Assembly (NCBI GenBank): GCA_943913325.1 | Contig: CALTXP010000037.1 | Span: forward strand, 1 to 14,224 | DNA from: an uncultured Anaerococcus sp. | GTDB taxonomy: Bacteria; Bacillota; Clostridia; Tissierellales; Peptoniphilaceae | Reading direction: 5' to 3' | Length of the DNA: 14,224 bases | Part shown: positions 5,621 to 13,242 of the stretch, one piece after another | Position numbering within the stretch: the first letter of the stretch is position 1 | How the letters are laid out: each line of letters starts with the position of its first letter | Position numbers and translations under genes: made by a program | Notes under the pieces: generated by a model | The model's input: the letters and a program-made list of their open reading frames with translations, nothing else | Database searches by the model: none | Told to the model about the DNA's origin: nothing

Positions 5621-7501
5621 TCAGAATATTCTTCTAGCACCACTAAATACTTTTTGATAATAAGAATTGTATACATTATCATACTTTACACCTGATCTTG
5701 GTGTTGAAGCATGAATGAATGTTCCATCTGAGCTTACTATTATACCAACATGATCAAGTGATCCTCTATTTGAGAAAAATACTATATCTCCTGGTTTTAA
5801 ACTATTAATATTTACAGCATATCCTGAGTTAAATTGTGCCCCAGATGAATGTGGAAGATTTACACCTAATTGTTGATAAACATATTTTACTAGACCCGAA
5901 CAATCAAAACCAATAGATGGATTGCTAGCACCCCAAACATAAGGACTTCCTACAAAGCCACTTGCAATATTAGCTGCTTGCTGACCATTTACATTTGAGT
6001 TAGATGCAGATTGTTTTTCCTCTACAACAACTTCTTGTTCATCTAATACTTCTTCTGAATCAGAAGTTTGCTGTGAATTTTGATTATTTGAATTATTCTC
6101 TTTAATTTTTGGTTGATCTGCTATTTCTGTAGTTGAAAGATAAGCAGCTGATGCATAAGCAGTTTTACCATTATAATCAAACTTAACCCAACCATTTAGG
6201 ATTTGACCACTTACCTTATAACCCTTCGTTAAAGCACCTAATATTTTACCATTTGAAGCTTTATCTCTTACATTTAAAGCATTTGTGTTATAAACCCAAC
6301 CTGTAAAAGCTTGACCTTCTTGTTTAGGAGCTTGTGCTTGTTTAGCTTGATTTTGTGATTCCTCAGCTTTTTTGGAAGCCACTTGAGCTTCCTCTTTAGC
6401 CTTTTGAGCCTCTTTTTGCTCTTGAGCTTTTTTAGCTTCTTGAGCCTTTAATCTCGCATTCTCTTCTTCTATAGCTGTTTGTTTCTCATTTATAGAATCG
6501 ATCAAAGCTTGTGGATAATTATCAGAAAGATAAGAAAGTTTTAGATAACCATCTTTTGTATTTAGCCAATCTCCTTCTACTGTTCCTGTTACTTTTTCTC
6601 CAGCTAAAAGAGTTTTAACTACATTTGAATTATCATCCATAGACATAGAATTTCTAAGATTTAAAGCTTCTACATTTACGTATTTTACTGCTTGTATAGC
6701 TTTATTTTCACTTTCATCTTTTGCCTTATCCTCTAAAGTAACTTCATCTTCCTTAGATTCTACAACTTCACTATTATTATCTAAATAATTAATAGAATCA
6801 ACAGAAGAGGCAAGTTCTTCTATTTGATTATCTTCTTCACTTTCATTAGAATCTTGATCTTCATTATTATCTATAGCCACTTTATCTTCCTCTAAATTAG
6901 GATCAGAGTTTTCAGTATTTTCTGCTAATTTAATATCACCTGACACTTCTTTTTCTTTTTGTTGATCAGGCTCAGTAGATTCTTCTTCTGCTTTAGATTC
7001 TTCAATTGATTTTTTCTTTAAATTATCTGTATTATCTTCAGAATTAGTTACTTCTAACTCTTCATTTATTGGAGTAACATTAGTAGGAGTAGTAACTTTC
7101 TTGTTATTATCAATAGTTTCTTTTTGAACTTCTACTTCATTTTCTTTATTATCAGATACTTCTTTATCAGAAACATCAGTATCTTTCTCTTGTTTTACTG
7201 TTATATTGGTTGCTAAAATAGATTTTGCATTCTCTTCAATTTTTGCAACTTCTTCTTCAGTTTCCTTTGTATTTTGTACAGTTCTTGTCTCATTAGCAAT
7301 AGCTGTATTTTTTAAATCATTAGTATAGTCTGCTTTAACCAAAGAATAATAATCATAAGATTTATCTGCATAATTTGGTTGTATCATAGAGTTGGTATTT
7401 TTATCAGTATCTAAGTTATTAATTGTTGAAGCATAAGCTGTGGCACCAGCTGTTACTGCAGCAACTACTGATAAGGCTGCACCAATCTTTTTTTTATCCA
7501 T
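5621..7501 (-). CDS. Secreted NlpC/P60 peptidoglycan endopeptidase with two SH3 domains
   Basis: Predicted cell-wall hydrolase cutting stem peptides outside the cell. The 626 residues in order: signal peptide (MDKKKIG, hydrophobic core, AYA at 22-24, cleavage likely after A24); a long acidic, low-complexity stretch rich in E, D, N, S and K (about 60-268); a first SH3 domain (about 273-327, ALNLRNS); an alanine/lysine/glutamate/glutamine coiled coil (about 335-392); a second SH3 domain (398-455, ALNVRDKASNGKILG); a linker; and a C-terminal NlpC/P60 domain (503-626). The catalytic set is complete: C534 in FDCSG, H584 in LDHVGI and H597 in FIHAS. The ATG at 7501 has AGAGG about 12 bases upstream. 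Control region: a consensus promoter and a WalR-box match. It is monocistronic, with its own terminator. There is no LPXTG or transmembrane anchor, so wall retention probably depends on the SH3 domains. Confidence 0.93.
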   Translation of the reverse strand: MDKKKIGAALSVVAAVTAGATAYASTINNLDTDKNTNSMIQPNYADKSYDYYSLVKADYTNDLKNTAIANETRTVQNTKETEEEVAKIEENAKSILATNITVKQEKDTDVSDKEVSDNKENEVEVQKETIDNNKKVTTPTNVTPINEELEVTNSEDNTDNLKKKSIEESKAEEESTEPDQQKEKEVSGDIKLAENTENSDPNLEEDKVAIDNNEDQDSNESEEDNQIEELASSVDSINYLDNNSEVVESKEDEVTLEDKAKDESENKAIQAVKYVNVEALNLRNSMSMDDNSNVVKTLLAGEKVTGTVEGDWLNTKDGYLKLSYLSDNYPQALIDSINEKQTAIEEENARLKAQEAKKAQEQKEAQKAKEEAQVASKKAEESQNQAKQAQAPKQEGQAFTGWVYNTNALNVRDKASNGKILGALTKGYKVSGQILNGWVKFDYNGKTAYASAAYLSTTEIADQPKIKENNSNNQNSQQTSDSEEVLDEQEVVVEEKQSASNSNVNGQQAANIASGFVGSPYVWGASNPSIGFDCSGLVKYVYQQLGVNLPHSSGAQFNSGYAVNINSLKPGDIVFFSNRGSLDHVGIIVSSDGTFIHASTPRSGVKYDNVYNSYYQKVFSGARRIF

Positions 7502-7557
7502 GGGTTTAAAATTCCTCTCTCTTAATATATTTAAGTTCTGAAATAAAATCTGAATTT

Positions 7558-7586
7558 ATTTTATACTTTTTTAACAAATATGTCAA
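7558..7586 (-). promoter_or_regulatory. Sigma-A promoter of the NlpC/P60 gene
   Basis: Minus-strand TTGACA (7586-7581), a 17-base spacer and TAAAAT (7563-7558): a perfect -35 and a five-of-six -10. The predicted start near 7551 gives a leader of about 50 bases. The WalR-like repeat lies six bases upstream of the -35. Confidence 0.8.
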
Positions 7587-7592
7587 CAATTT

Positions 7593-7609
7593 GTTACAAA
7601 AAAATTACA
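7593..7609 (-). promoter_or_regulatory. WalR (YycF) box upstream of the NlpC/P60 promoter
   Basis: Minus strand: TGTAAT, five bases TTTTT, TGTAAC. This is an exact match to the published WalR recognition pattern TGT(A/T)A(A/T/C)-N5-TGT(A/T)A(A/T/C). WalR, the response regulator of the essential WalKR system, activates NlpC/P60, CHAP and LysM wall hydrolases in other Firmicutes. The position just upstream of the -35 fits activation. No walRK gene lies in this window. Confidence 0.7.
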
Positions 7610-7691
7610 TTATATCTAAATAGTTTATATATATTGTAAGAATATAACAAGCCTCAACAATATATATAAACTAATTTATAGACATAATGTA
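7606..7691. repeat. Long AT-rich inverted repeat between RNase P RNA and the NlpC/P60 gene
   Basis: Perfect 17-bp arms TAGTTTATATATATTGT (7621-7637) and its reverse complement (7657-7673) around a 19-base loop. The arms continue outward imperfectly to an 8-bp outer match TACATTAT (7606-7613 with 7684-7691). On the minus strand the hairpin is followed by a run of seven T (7605-7599). It may end RNase P RNA transcription, although an almost pure A/T stem would be a weak terminator, and it overlaps the WalR box. The rest of 7692-7744 is A/T-rich sequence with no gene seen. Confidence 0.75.
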
Positions 7692-7744
7692 AAAATAATA
7701 AAGATATATATAATGATTAGTAACAAATAGTTACAAATATGTAA

Positions 7745-8079
7745 GGAGCAAATCTATAAGCCGTGTTCTGTATTAGACAATCATCTATCTAGGCTTACTG
7801 TCGCCAATAAGCTCAAGCGAACAACCATTCTGGATCAAAGTCGAGCAAACTTTGTTTATTCATCCCTTCGTTCTTGCACTGGATGGGGTTTACATAGCCT
7901 ATATGTCGCCATATAGCTGGTGAGCTCTTACCTCGCCATTCCAACCTTACCAACTATTGCTGGCGGTATACTTTCTGTTGCACTAGCCTGAAGATCACTC
8001 CTACTTGACGTTATCAAGCATCCTGCTCTATAGTGCACGGACTTTCCTCGTACATAGCCGCGATTGTCTGATTTACTCC
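7745..8079 (-). ncRNA. rnpB: RNase P RNA component (type A-like)
   Basis: Catalytic RNA that trims the 5' leader from tRNA precursors. Read on the minus strand it opens with GGAGTAAATC and AGACAATCGCGGC, then the universal GAGGAAAGTCCG (8049-8038). Further in are GTGCAACAGAAAGTATACCGCC (written here as GTGCAACAGAA plus GTATACCGCC), AGGTAAGAGCTCACC and GTAAACCCCATCC, and near the 3' end GATAGATGATTGTCT and ACAGAACACGGCTTATAGA. The ends pair as P1: GGAGUAAAUC with GAUUUGCUCC, which fixes the boundaries to within a few bases. The ATTGTCT near the 3' end can pair with AGACAAT near the 5' end. The GGTAAGAGCTCACC block resembles the type A (E. coli-like) fold rather than the Bacillus type B. It is preceded by its own promoter. 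Confidence 0.95.
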
Positions 8080-8086
8080 AAGTTTT

Positions 8087-8114
8087 AATATACCACAACA
8101 AATTTTATTGTAAA
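8087..8114 (-). promoter_or_regulatory. Promoter of the RNase P RNA gene
   Basis: Minus-strand TTTACA (8114-8109), a 16-base spacer and TATATT (8092-8087) preceded by TGG, an extended -10. The predicted start near 8080 coincides with the first paired base of P1. It fits in the 42 bases between the nif3 stop and the RNA. Confidence 0.75.
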
Positions 8115-8121
8115 ATTTATA

Positions 8122-8892
8122 TTAAATAAAGGTTCTAAAAGTATCTTCTTTAGAATACGTGTATATTTCTTTATCTATCATATCTTTTATAATACTTTCT
8201 AGTTTATATATCACGTGATTTTCACTAGCAAAGTGACCAGCATCTATAATTATAAGCCCTCTATTAGAATAGTCCATAGCCATATGATAGCTTACATCTC
8301 CTGTAATCATAAGATCACATTCATTAGTAAGAGCGTCCTCAAATAAAGATTGCCCAGCTCCACCGCAAACAGCAACCTTTTCAATCTCTTTTTCAATATC
8401 TCCATAAACTATTAATTTTTCTGCAACTAATACATCTTTTACCTTTTTAGCAAAATATAAAGACTTAATCTTATCTATATAACCATATCTTCCTAAGCCA
8501 ATCTCTTTTCCGACTTCTAAGATATTAGTATCTCTAATATTTAAAATCTTACACAAGTTATCATTAAGTCCATCTTTTGCAATATCTAAATTTGTATGCA
8601 TTGCAAAAACACTTATATCATTTTTTATAATTTTATCTAATCTATTATAAAAATCGTCACTAAAATCTATAGACTTAGTTGCATTAAATAAGTACGGATG
8701 ATGCGTTATTATTAAATTACAATTATTCTCTATGGCCTTATTTACTCCGCCTTCTTCTAAATCTAAGCTAATCAATACATTCTTAAGTTCATTATTTAAG
8801 TTCCCAACTTGAAGACCAGAATTATCCCAATCTTCTTGTAAGTCTAAAGGGTATTTATCACATAATTTATCTATTAATTCTTTAATTTCCAT
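8122..8892 (-). CDS. Nif3-like dinuclear metal-binding protein (YqfO/YbgI family)
   Basis: Nif3 family protein with a two-metal centre; often labelled GTP cyclohydrolase 1 type 2, but the cellular role is unsettled. The metal ligands are visible: H64/H65 in THHPYLF, H99 and D103 in AMHTNLD, and H220 and E224 in DAGHFASE, together with ITGDVSYH (196-203). The length of 256 residues is that of the short YbgI-type form; Bacillus YqfO is about 370 residues because of an inserted PII-like domain, which is absent here. The ATG at 8892 is inside trmK (19-base overlap), with GAGG ten bases upstream. The trmK-nif3 pairing is conserved in Firmicutes (yqfN-yqfO). It is the last gene of the dnaG operon; no terminator is seen before the RNase P RNA promoter, so read-through is possible. 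Confidence 0.92.
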   Translation of the reverse strand: MEIKELIDKLCDKYPLDLQEDWDNSGLQVGNLNNELKNVLISLDLEEGGVNKAIENNCNLIITHHPYLFNATKSIDFSDDFYNRLDKIIKNDISVFAMHTNLDIAKDGLNDNLCKILNIRDTNILEVGKEIGLGRYGYIDKIKSLYFAKKVKDVLVAEKLIVYGDIEKEIEKVAVCGGAGQSLFEDALTNECDLMITGDVSYHMAMDYSNRGLIIIDAGHFASENHVIYKLESIIKDMIDKEIYTYSKEDTFRTFI

Positions 8893-9566
8893 ATATTATA
8901 TACCTCATTAATGGCAACTAATCTTTCATTTATTTTCTCTAAAGCACATTGATCTTTAGAATTTTTTACTATATTATCCCTAAATTTTATATTTTTTTCA
9001 TAGTCTTTTTTAAGTTTACTTACTAACAAATCACTATGATTTTTAATATTTTCAAAACCATAATATATTTCAGATAAAGTTAAATCATTAGGATAACTAT
9101 CTCTTACTTTCAATATATCATAATATTTATTATTCTCATATGTTAGAAAGTCTCTTTGTATTTCGAAATTATTATTTATCAAAAATCTTCTAAGTCTTTC
9201 AGTAGCTATATTTGACTCAATAATCATATAATCTAAGTTTTTTGCAAAATCTAAGTTATCATTTATAATACCTATAATAGTATTGGCACCCATACCTGCT
9301 ATTACAGCAACTTGATTGTCTTTTTTTTCTATCCCATTAAATCCATCTGTAATTTTGGTTTTGATTACTTTTCTTAAATTATCATCAAGCTCATCTTCAA
9401 GTTTTTTAAGAGATGATGCTGATATATCTGTTCCTAAAATATCAGAACTCAATTTGTTTTTTGCCAAATATAAAGGAACCAATCCATGATCGGTTCCTAC
9501 ATCAATGACCCTCTTTCCTGGGTCAATAATATTAATAATATCCATTAATCTTTTTTTATCATTCAT
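8874..9566 (-). CDS. trmK: tRNA (adenine22-N1)-methyltransferase
   Basis: S-adenosylmethionine-dependent enzyme methylating N1 of A22 in the tRNA D-loop. 230 residues. The Rossmann-type methyltransferase domain shows motif I as RVIDVGTDHGLVPLYLA (19-35), then LGTDIS (44-49) for the ribose-binding acid, and AGMGANTI (90-97) in the catalytic loop. ESNIATERLRRFL and YYDILKV continue the TrmK pattern. The C-terminal part (about 165-230) is lysine-rich and helical, as in the family coiled coil. The ATG overlaps the rpoD stop by one base (TAATG) and has only a weak GAAAGA upstream, so it is probably translationally coupled. The order rpoD-trmK-nif3 matches sigA-yqfN-yqfO of Bacillus-type genomes. 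Confidence 0.92.
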   Translation of the reverse strand: MNDKKRLMDIINIIDPGKRVIDVGTDHGLVPLYLAKNKLSSDILGTDISASSLKKLEDELDDNLRKVIKTKITDGFNGIEKKDNQVAVIAGMGANTIIGIINDNLDFAKNLDYMIIESNIATERLRRFLINNNFEIQRDFLTYENNKYYDILKVRDSYPNDLTLSEIYYGFENIKNHSDLLVSKLKKDYEKNIKFRDNIVKNSKDQCALEKINERLVAINEVYNIWKLKN

Positions 9567-11368
9567 TATAAAAAATCTTTCAATGACTCACTCTTATTTG
9601 GTGATTTTAATTTACGTAAGGCCTTAGCTTCTATTTGTCTAATTCTTTCACGAGTTACATCAAATTCCTTGCCAACTTCTTCAAGTGTGCGAGGAGTTCC
9701 ATCTATCAAGCCAAATCTTAGTTGTAATACCCTCTTTTCACGTGATCCAAGACATGATAAAACATCATTTAACTGCTCACGTAACATTGTATAATTGGCT
9801 GCATCATCTGGATTTATTGCTGTTTCATCTTCTATGAAATCTCCTAGATGAGAGTCTTCTTCTTCACCAATTGGTGTTTCTAGAGATACTGGCTCTTGGG
9901 CTATTTTTCTTATTTCTTGAACCTTTGTTACTTCTAGACCCATCTGCTCAGCTATTTCTTCATTTGATGGATCACGACCTAAATCTTGAACTAATTGCCT
10001 TTGAGTTCTTACAAGTTTATTTATAGTTTCAACCATATGAACAGGTATTCTTATAGTCCTTGCTTGGTCTGCAATGGCACGAGTTATAGCTTGCCTAATC
10101 CACCAAGTTGCATAAGTAGAAAACTTAAAGCCTCTGTTATAGTCATACTTATCTACAGCTTTCATAAGCCCCATATTTCCTTCTTGAATAAGATCTAAAA
10201 AGCTCATTCCACGACCAACATACTTTTTAGCTATAGAAACAACAAGTCTCAAGTTAGTTTCAGCTAGCTTTTGTTTAGCTCTTTTTGCTTTTAAAATTGT
10301 CTTTCTTAGAGTAATAATATCTTCATCACTTAGTTTATTATCGCTTAAAAGCATGTGAGCTATCTTGCTATTATCAATATAAGAGTTTAACTCCTTAATA
10401 GTTTCAAAAGATAAACCATTGCCATTTGTTAACTCACACGCAATATTACCTGCATCAATAAAATCATCTATAGTCATTCTATCATTGGTCTTAATAAATT
10501 CTCCATTGGTTGCTTTAGATAATAAGTCTGTAAAAAATTCATATATATGGGTTATAACATCATCTTCTTCATTTATATTAAATAAATGATCAAAGGAATC
10601 AAATAAATCACATAAAGAGTTAGCCTCTGTTCTTGTCAATTCATTTTCACTTAGAGATTTACTAGCTACATTACATATTAAAATTTTTGCTTTTAGCTCT
10701 TCAATCTTTTCTACATCTGGCTCATCAATCATTATTTCTTCAAATAAATTACCCATTGATTTTATACCAGTTAAGCTAACTTTTATACTATCATCTACTT
10801 TACCATTCTCCTTAACTTGTTGATTTGCTTCAAGCAGAGCATAAGCCAAATTTCCAAAGAAAATATCTGTCGATAACTTATTCTTATTTTGTTTATTTAA
10901 AGATTTTCCTTCAAGTTTCTTTCTAGATATATCACCCATCTCCATTTGACGAGCAAGATGAATTTCTTCTTTTGCTGTTAAAAGAGAAACTTTACCAATT
11001 TCTTTAAGGTACATTTTTACTGGATCATCCAATTTGATACCAGAAATGTTTTCGACATCATCATCAATCTCTTCTTCAAGTTCTGATTCATCTATATCTT
11101 CATCATTTAAATCATTATCCAAGGAATCATCATCTTCTAAATCTTCATCTAATACTGACCCGGATTTTTCTACTATTTCTATACCACTACTAAGTATTTG
11201 TGATATAACATATTTTTTACTTTCATCTTCTACTTCTTTAAATGATTCAAATGTATATATTTGAGTATAGGTTATCATACCATCTTGAGATTCGCCTATG
11301 GATTGAAATTCTTCTATTATTTCTTTTAAAACGTCATCTTCAAGCAGTTTATCACTATCGCTACTCAT
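9566..11368 (-). CDS. rpoD: Primary RNA polymerase sigma factor with a large insertion between regions 1.2 and 2
   Basis: Housekeeping sigma-70/sigma-A factor directing RNA polymerase to -35/-10 promoters. 600 residues, against about 370 in Bacillus SigA. Order: an N-terminal domain with an acidic run rich in D and E (about 73-107); region 1.2 DPVKMYLKEIGKVSLLTAKEE (split here as DPVKMYLKEIG and KVSLLTAKEE, 115-135); an unusual stretch of about 210 residues (152-361); then a near-canonical core. That core holds region 2 with ETNLRLVVSIAKKYVGRG from 370 on, LDLIQEGNMGLMKAVDKYDY, FKFSTYATWWIRQAI; region 3; and region 4 with LRFGLIDG and DVTRERIRQIEAKALRKL (570-587). The ATG at 11368 has AGGGGAG six bases upstream and overlaps dnaG by eight bases. 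The insertion resembles the E. coli layout in position only; I could not recognise its fold. Confidence 0.97.
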   Translation of the reverse strand: MSSDSDKLLEDDVLKEIIEEFQSIGESQDGMITYTQIYTFESFKEVEDESKKYVISQILSSGIEIVEKSGSVLDEDLEDDDSLDNDLNDEDIDESELEEEIDDDVENISGIKLDDPVKMYLKEIGKVSLLTAKEEIHLARQMEMGDISRKKLEGKSLNKQNKNKLSTDIFFGNLAYALLEANQQVKENGKVDDSIKVSLTGIKSMGNLFEEIMIDEPDVEKIEELKAKILICNVASKSLSENELTRTEANSLCDLFDSFDHLFNINEEDDVITHIYEFFTDLLSKATNGEFIKTNDRMTIDDFIDAGNIACELTNGNGLSFETIKELNSYIDNSKIAHMLLSDNKLSDEDIITLRKTILKAKRAKQKLAETNLRLVVSIAKKYVGRGMSFLDLIQEGNMGLMKAVDKYDYNRGFKFSTYATWWIRQAITRAIADQARTIRIPVHMVETINKLVRTQRQLVQDLGRDPSNEEIAEQMGLEVTKVQEIRKIAQEPVSLETPIGEEEDSHLGDFIEDETAINPDDAANYTMLREQLNDVLSCLGSREKRVLQLRFGLIDGTPRTLEEVGKEFDVTRERIRQIEAKALRKLKSPNKSESLKDFL

Positions 11369-13028
11369 TAAAACTCCCCTTAGTCTTATTATTAAGAGAC
11401 TTAAGCTCTTTTAATTTTTCTTTTTTTTCAAAAAGCTTTATCCTATCCATAAGCTCTTCTATTACTATAGGATTCGTATCATCTCTTATATAATTTAAAA
11501 TGTAAATATACTCCTCATCATTCTTATCAAACTTTTTCGCATTTTTATTAATAATAAATTCTTTAGTATTAATTATTTTTTCGTCTTTTAAAGCTCTGTC
11601 AAAAAAGTCTTTATTATCTAGATAAGCATCTCTTTGATTAAAAATAAGTCTTAGTATTTCTAGCTCATGAGTATTGTATCTTTGAGGTTTACTATCTACT
11701 ATTACCTTTTGTTTATTTTTAAAATCTTTGCCGAATTCTTTCTTATAAGTAATATTAGTATTATACTTGTTAAGTGCCTTAATTAAAGTATTCTTATCAA
11801 TGTTAAATAAGGTAGAGACATTGTTTATAAATATTTCACGAGTTAAATCCGACTCTATTTCAGAAAGAAATTCTACAAATAAATCTAATTTTTCATATTT
11901 CTCATTTTCTTTGGAATTAGAATATATATCTAAAATCTTGTTGTATTTATAATTGTAAACATCTAGTGCTTTTTCTTTTTTATCTATAAATGCATCCTCG
12001 CCATAATTTTTAATAAAATCATCAGGATCATATCCTTCACCTAGACTAATTATTTTAGGCTTAATATTTTGGTTTAAAAATATTTCTATAGCTTTATCAG
12101 TAGCTCTTATCCCAGCATCGTCGCTATCATAACATATATAAACATTATTTGAATATCTCTTGATTAACTTAGCTTGATCATTAGTTAGAGCAGTACCTAG
12201 GCTAGCTACTGCATAGTCAATTCCGTGATTATTTAATGCTATAACATCCATATATCCTTCCACCAAAATTATGTCATCTTTTTTTTGCTTTTTATAAACA
12301 TTTAAACCATAAAGGTTAAATCTTTTTTTAAATATATCTGATTCTGGAGAGTTAAGATACTTTGGCATTTCATCTGCTATAGCTCTTCCACCAAATCCTA
12401 TGACGTTGCCATAATGATTTATTATAGGAAATATTATTCTATTCCTATATTTATCATAATATTTACCTTTAGAAGACTTTTTTATTAAACCTATTTCTTC
12501 TAAATCATTTTTATCATATCCCTTATATTCAGCGTAGTTGCATAAGTCATCCCAACTATTTTTAGCAAAGCCAAGCATAAACCTATTTACTATTTTCCCA
12601 GATAAAGAACGATTTTTAAGATATGCTATAGCTTCTTTACTAGTTAAGAGATTCTTATAATAAAACATCATTATATCTTTATTTATCTCATAAAGCTCTT
12701 TATTTCGTGGATTAGATACATAGTTAAAGTCACTATATTCCATCTTAATACCAGCTTTATTAGCTAAATATTCCAAGCTAGCTGGGTAAGATAAGCCTTC
12801 TTTTTGCATAATAAAAGAAACAACATCCCCTCCTGCTCCACAACCAAAGCAGTGAAATAATTGTTTCTTATCATCTACAGTAAAAGAAGGTGTTTTTTCA
12901 TTATGAAATGGACATAAACCCTTATAAGAACTACCTGCTCTCTTTAAATCAGTATACTCACCAATTATATCAACTATATTAGAGCTTGCTCTTATTTCTT
13001 CAATTTTTTCTTCTGGTATCATAGACAC
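11361..13028 (-). CDS. dnaG: DNA primase
   Basis: Synthesises RNA primers at the replication fork with the DnaB helicase. 555 residues, slightly shorter than the usual 580-600. The N-terminal zinc domain has C39, H42, C60 and C63 (CPFH and HCFGCG); the polymerase domain includes RIIFPI and GFGGRAI; the TOPRIM domain has E257 in LVEGYMD and D301/D303 in CYDSDDAG, plus the SLGTALT loop. The C-terminal helicase-binding part is poorly conserved, as expected. The start is GTG at 13028: AGAGGTGAT lies about seven bases upstream, whereas the ATG two codons later would be about 13 bases away. It overlaps rpoD by eight bases. It heads the macromolecular synthesis operon here; rpsU is not in front of it, its place being taken by an IS200 element. 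Confidence 0.96.
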   Translation of the reverse strand: MSMIPEEKIEEIRASSNIVDIIGEYTDLKRAGSSYKGLCPFHNEKTPSFTVDDKKQLFHCFGCGAGGDVVSFIMQKEGLSYPASLEYLANKAGIKMEYSDFNYVSNPRNKELYEINKDIMMFYYKNLLTSKEAIAYLKNRSLSGKIVNRFMLGFAKNSWDDLCNYAEYKGYDKNDLEEIGLIKKSSKGKYYDKYRNRIIFPIINHYGNVIGFGGRAIADEMPKYLNSPESDIFKKRFNLYGLNVYKKQKKDDIILVEGYMDVIALNNHGIDYAVASLGTALTNDQAKLIKRYSNNVYICYDSDDAGIRATDKAIEIFLNQNIKPKIISLGEGYDPDDFIKNYGEDAFIDKKEKALDVYNYKYNKILDIYSNSKENEKYEKLDLFVEFLSEIESDLTREIFINNVSTLFNIDKNTLIKALNKYNTNITYKKEFGKDFKNKQKVIVDSKPQRYNTHELEILRLIFNQRDAYLDNKDFFDRALKDEKIINTKEFIINKNAKKFDKNDEEYIYILNYIRDDTNPIVIEELMDRIKLFEKKEKLKELKSLNNKTKGSFNE

Positions 13029-13049
13029 AAAATCACCTCTACTAAATAA

Positions 13050-13077
13050 ACTATACTTATAATTAAGCTGTATTCAA
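13050..13077 (-). promoter_or_regulatory. Promoter of the dnaG-rpoD-trmK-nif3 operon
   Basis: Minus-strand TTGAAT (13077-13072), a 16-base spacer and TATAGT (13055-13050). The predicted start near 13043 gives a leader of about 15 bases ending in the AGAGGTGAT ribosome site. The right end of the IS200 element lies only about 20-25 bases upstream of the -35. Confidence 0.6.
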
Positions 13078-13103
13078 TTTGATATTTTACTTAATTAAAA
13101 TCA

Positions 13104-13128
13104 AAACTACCAGCTTAGATGGTAGTTT
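13104..13128. repeat. Right-end terminal hairpin of the IS200 element
   Basis: AAACTACCA, seven bases, TGGTAGTTT: a 9-bp perfect stem. It is the hairpin closest to dnaG and the best candidate for the subterminal structure recognised by TnpA at the right end. Confidence 0.65.
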
Positions 13129-13136
13129 GCACAGCA

Positions 13137-13151
13137 GCGCCTATAAGGCGC
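13137..13151. repeat. GC-rich hairpin inside the IS200 right end
   Basis: GCGCCT-ATA-AGGCGC, a 6-bp stem with a three-base loop, conspicuous in this AT-rich DNA. A second small stem CCCC-TATT-GGGG follows at 13165-13176. The role is unknown; these lie between the tnpA stop and the terminal hairpin. Confidence 0.55.
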
Positions 13152-13214
13152 GAATACCAGCACGCCCCTATTGGGGTTGTCGAATGTTCTGTCACATGCA
13201 CCACTTTCCCAACT

Positions 13215-13228
13215 ACTGCTTAAGCAGT
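13215..13228. terminator. Palindrome ACTGCTTAAGCAGT with T-tract, 3' of tnpA
   Basis: A perfect 14-base palindrome followed on the plus strand by seven T, 15 bases beyond the tnpA stop. As a plus-strand terminator it would stop transcription entering tnpA antisense from the dnaG side. Read on the minus strand it is preceded, not followed, by the tract. Confidence 0.5.
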
Positions 13229-13242
13229 TTTTTTATTTGTTT

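Noticed and set aside
7720..7735. Second WalR-like direct repeat TGTAAC-N4-TGTTAC near the RNase P RNA 3' end
   Set aside because: The spacer is four bases, not five, and it is about 135 bases from the promoter. It is more likely chance in A/T-rich DNA or part of the RNA end region.
9995..11493. Open frames on the plus strand across rpoD and the end of dnaG
   Set aside because: They are antisense to clearly recognised genes, have low-complexity serine-rich or non-protein-like translations, and lack ribosome sites.
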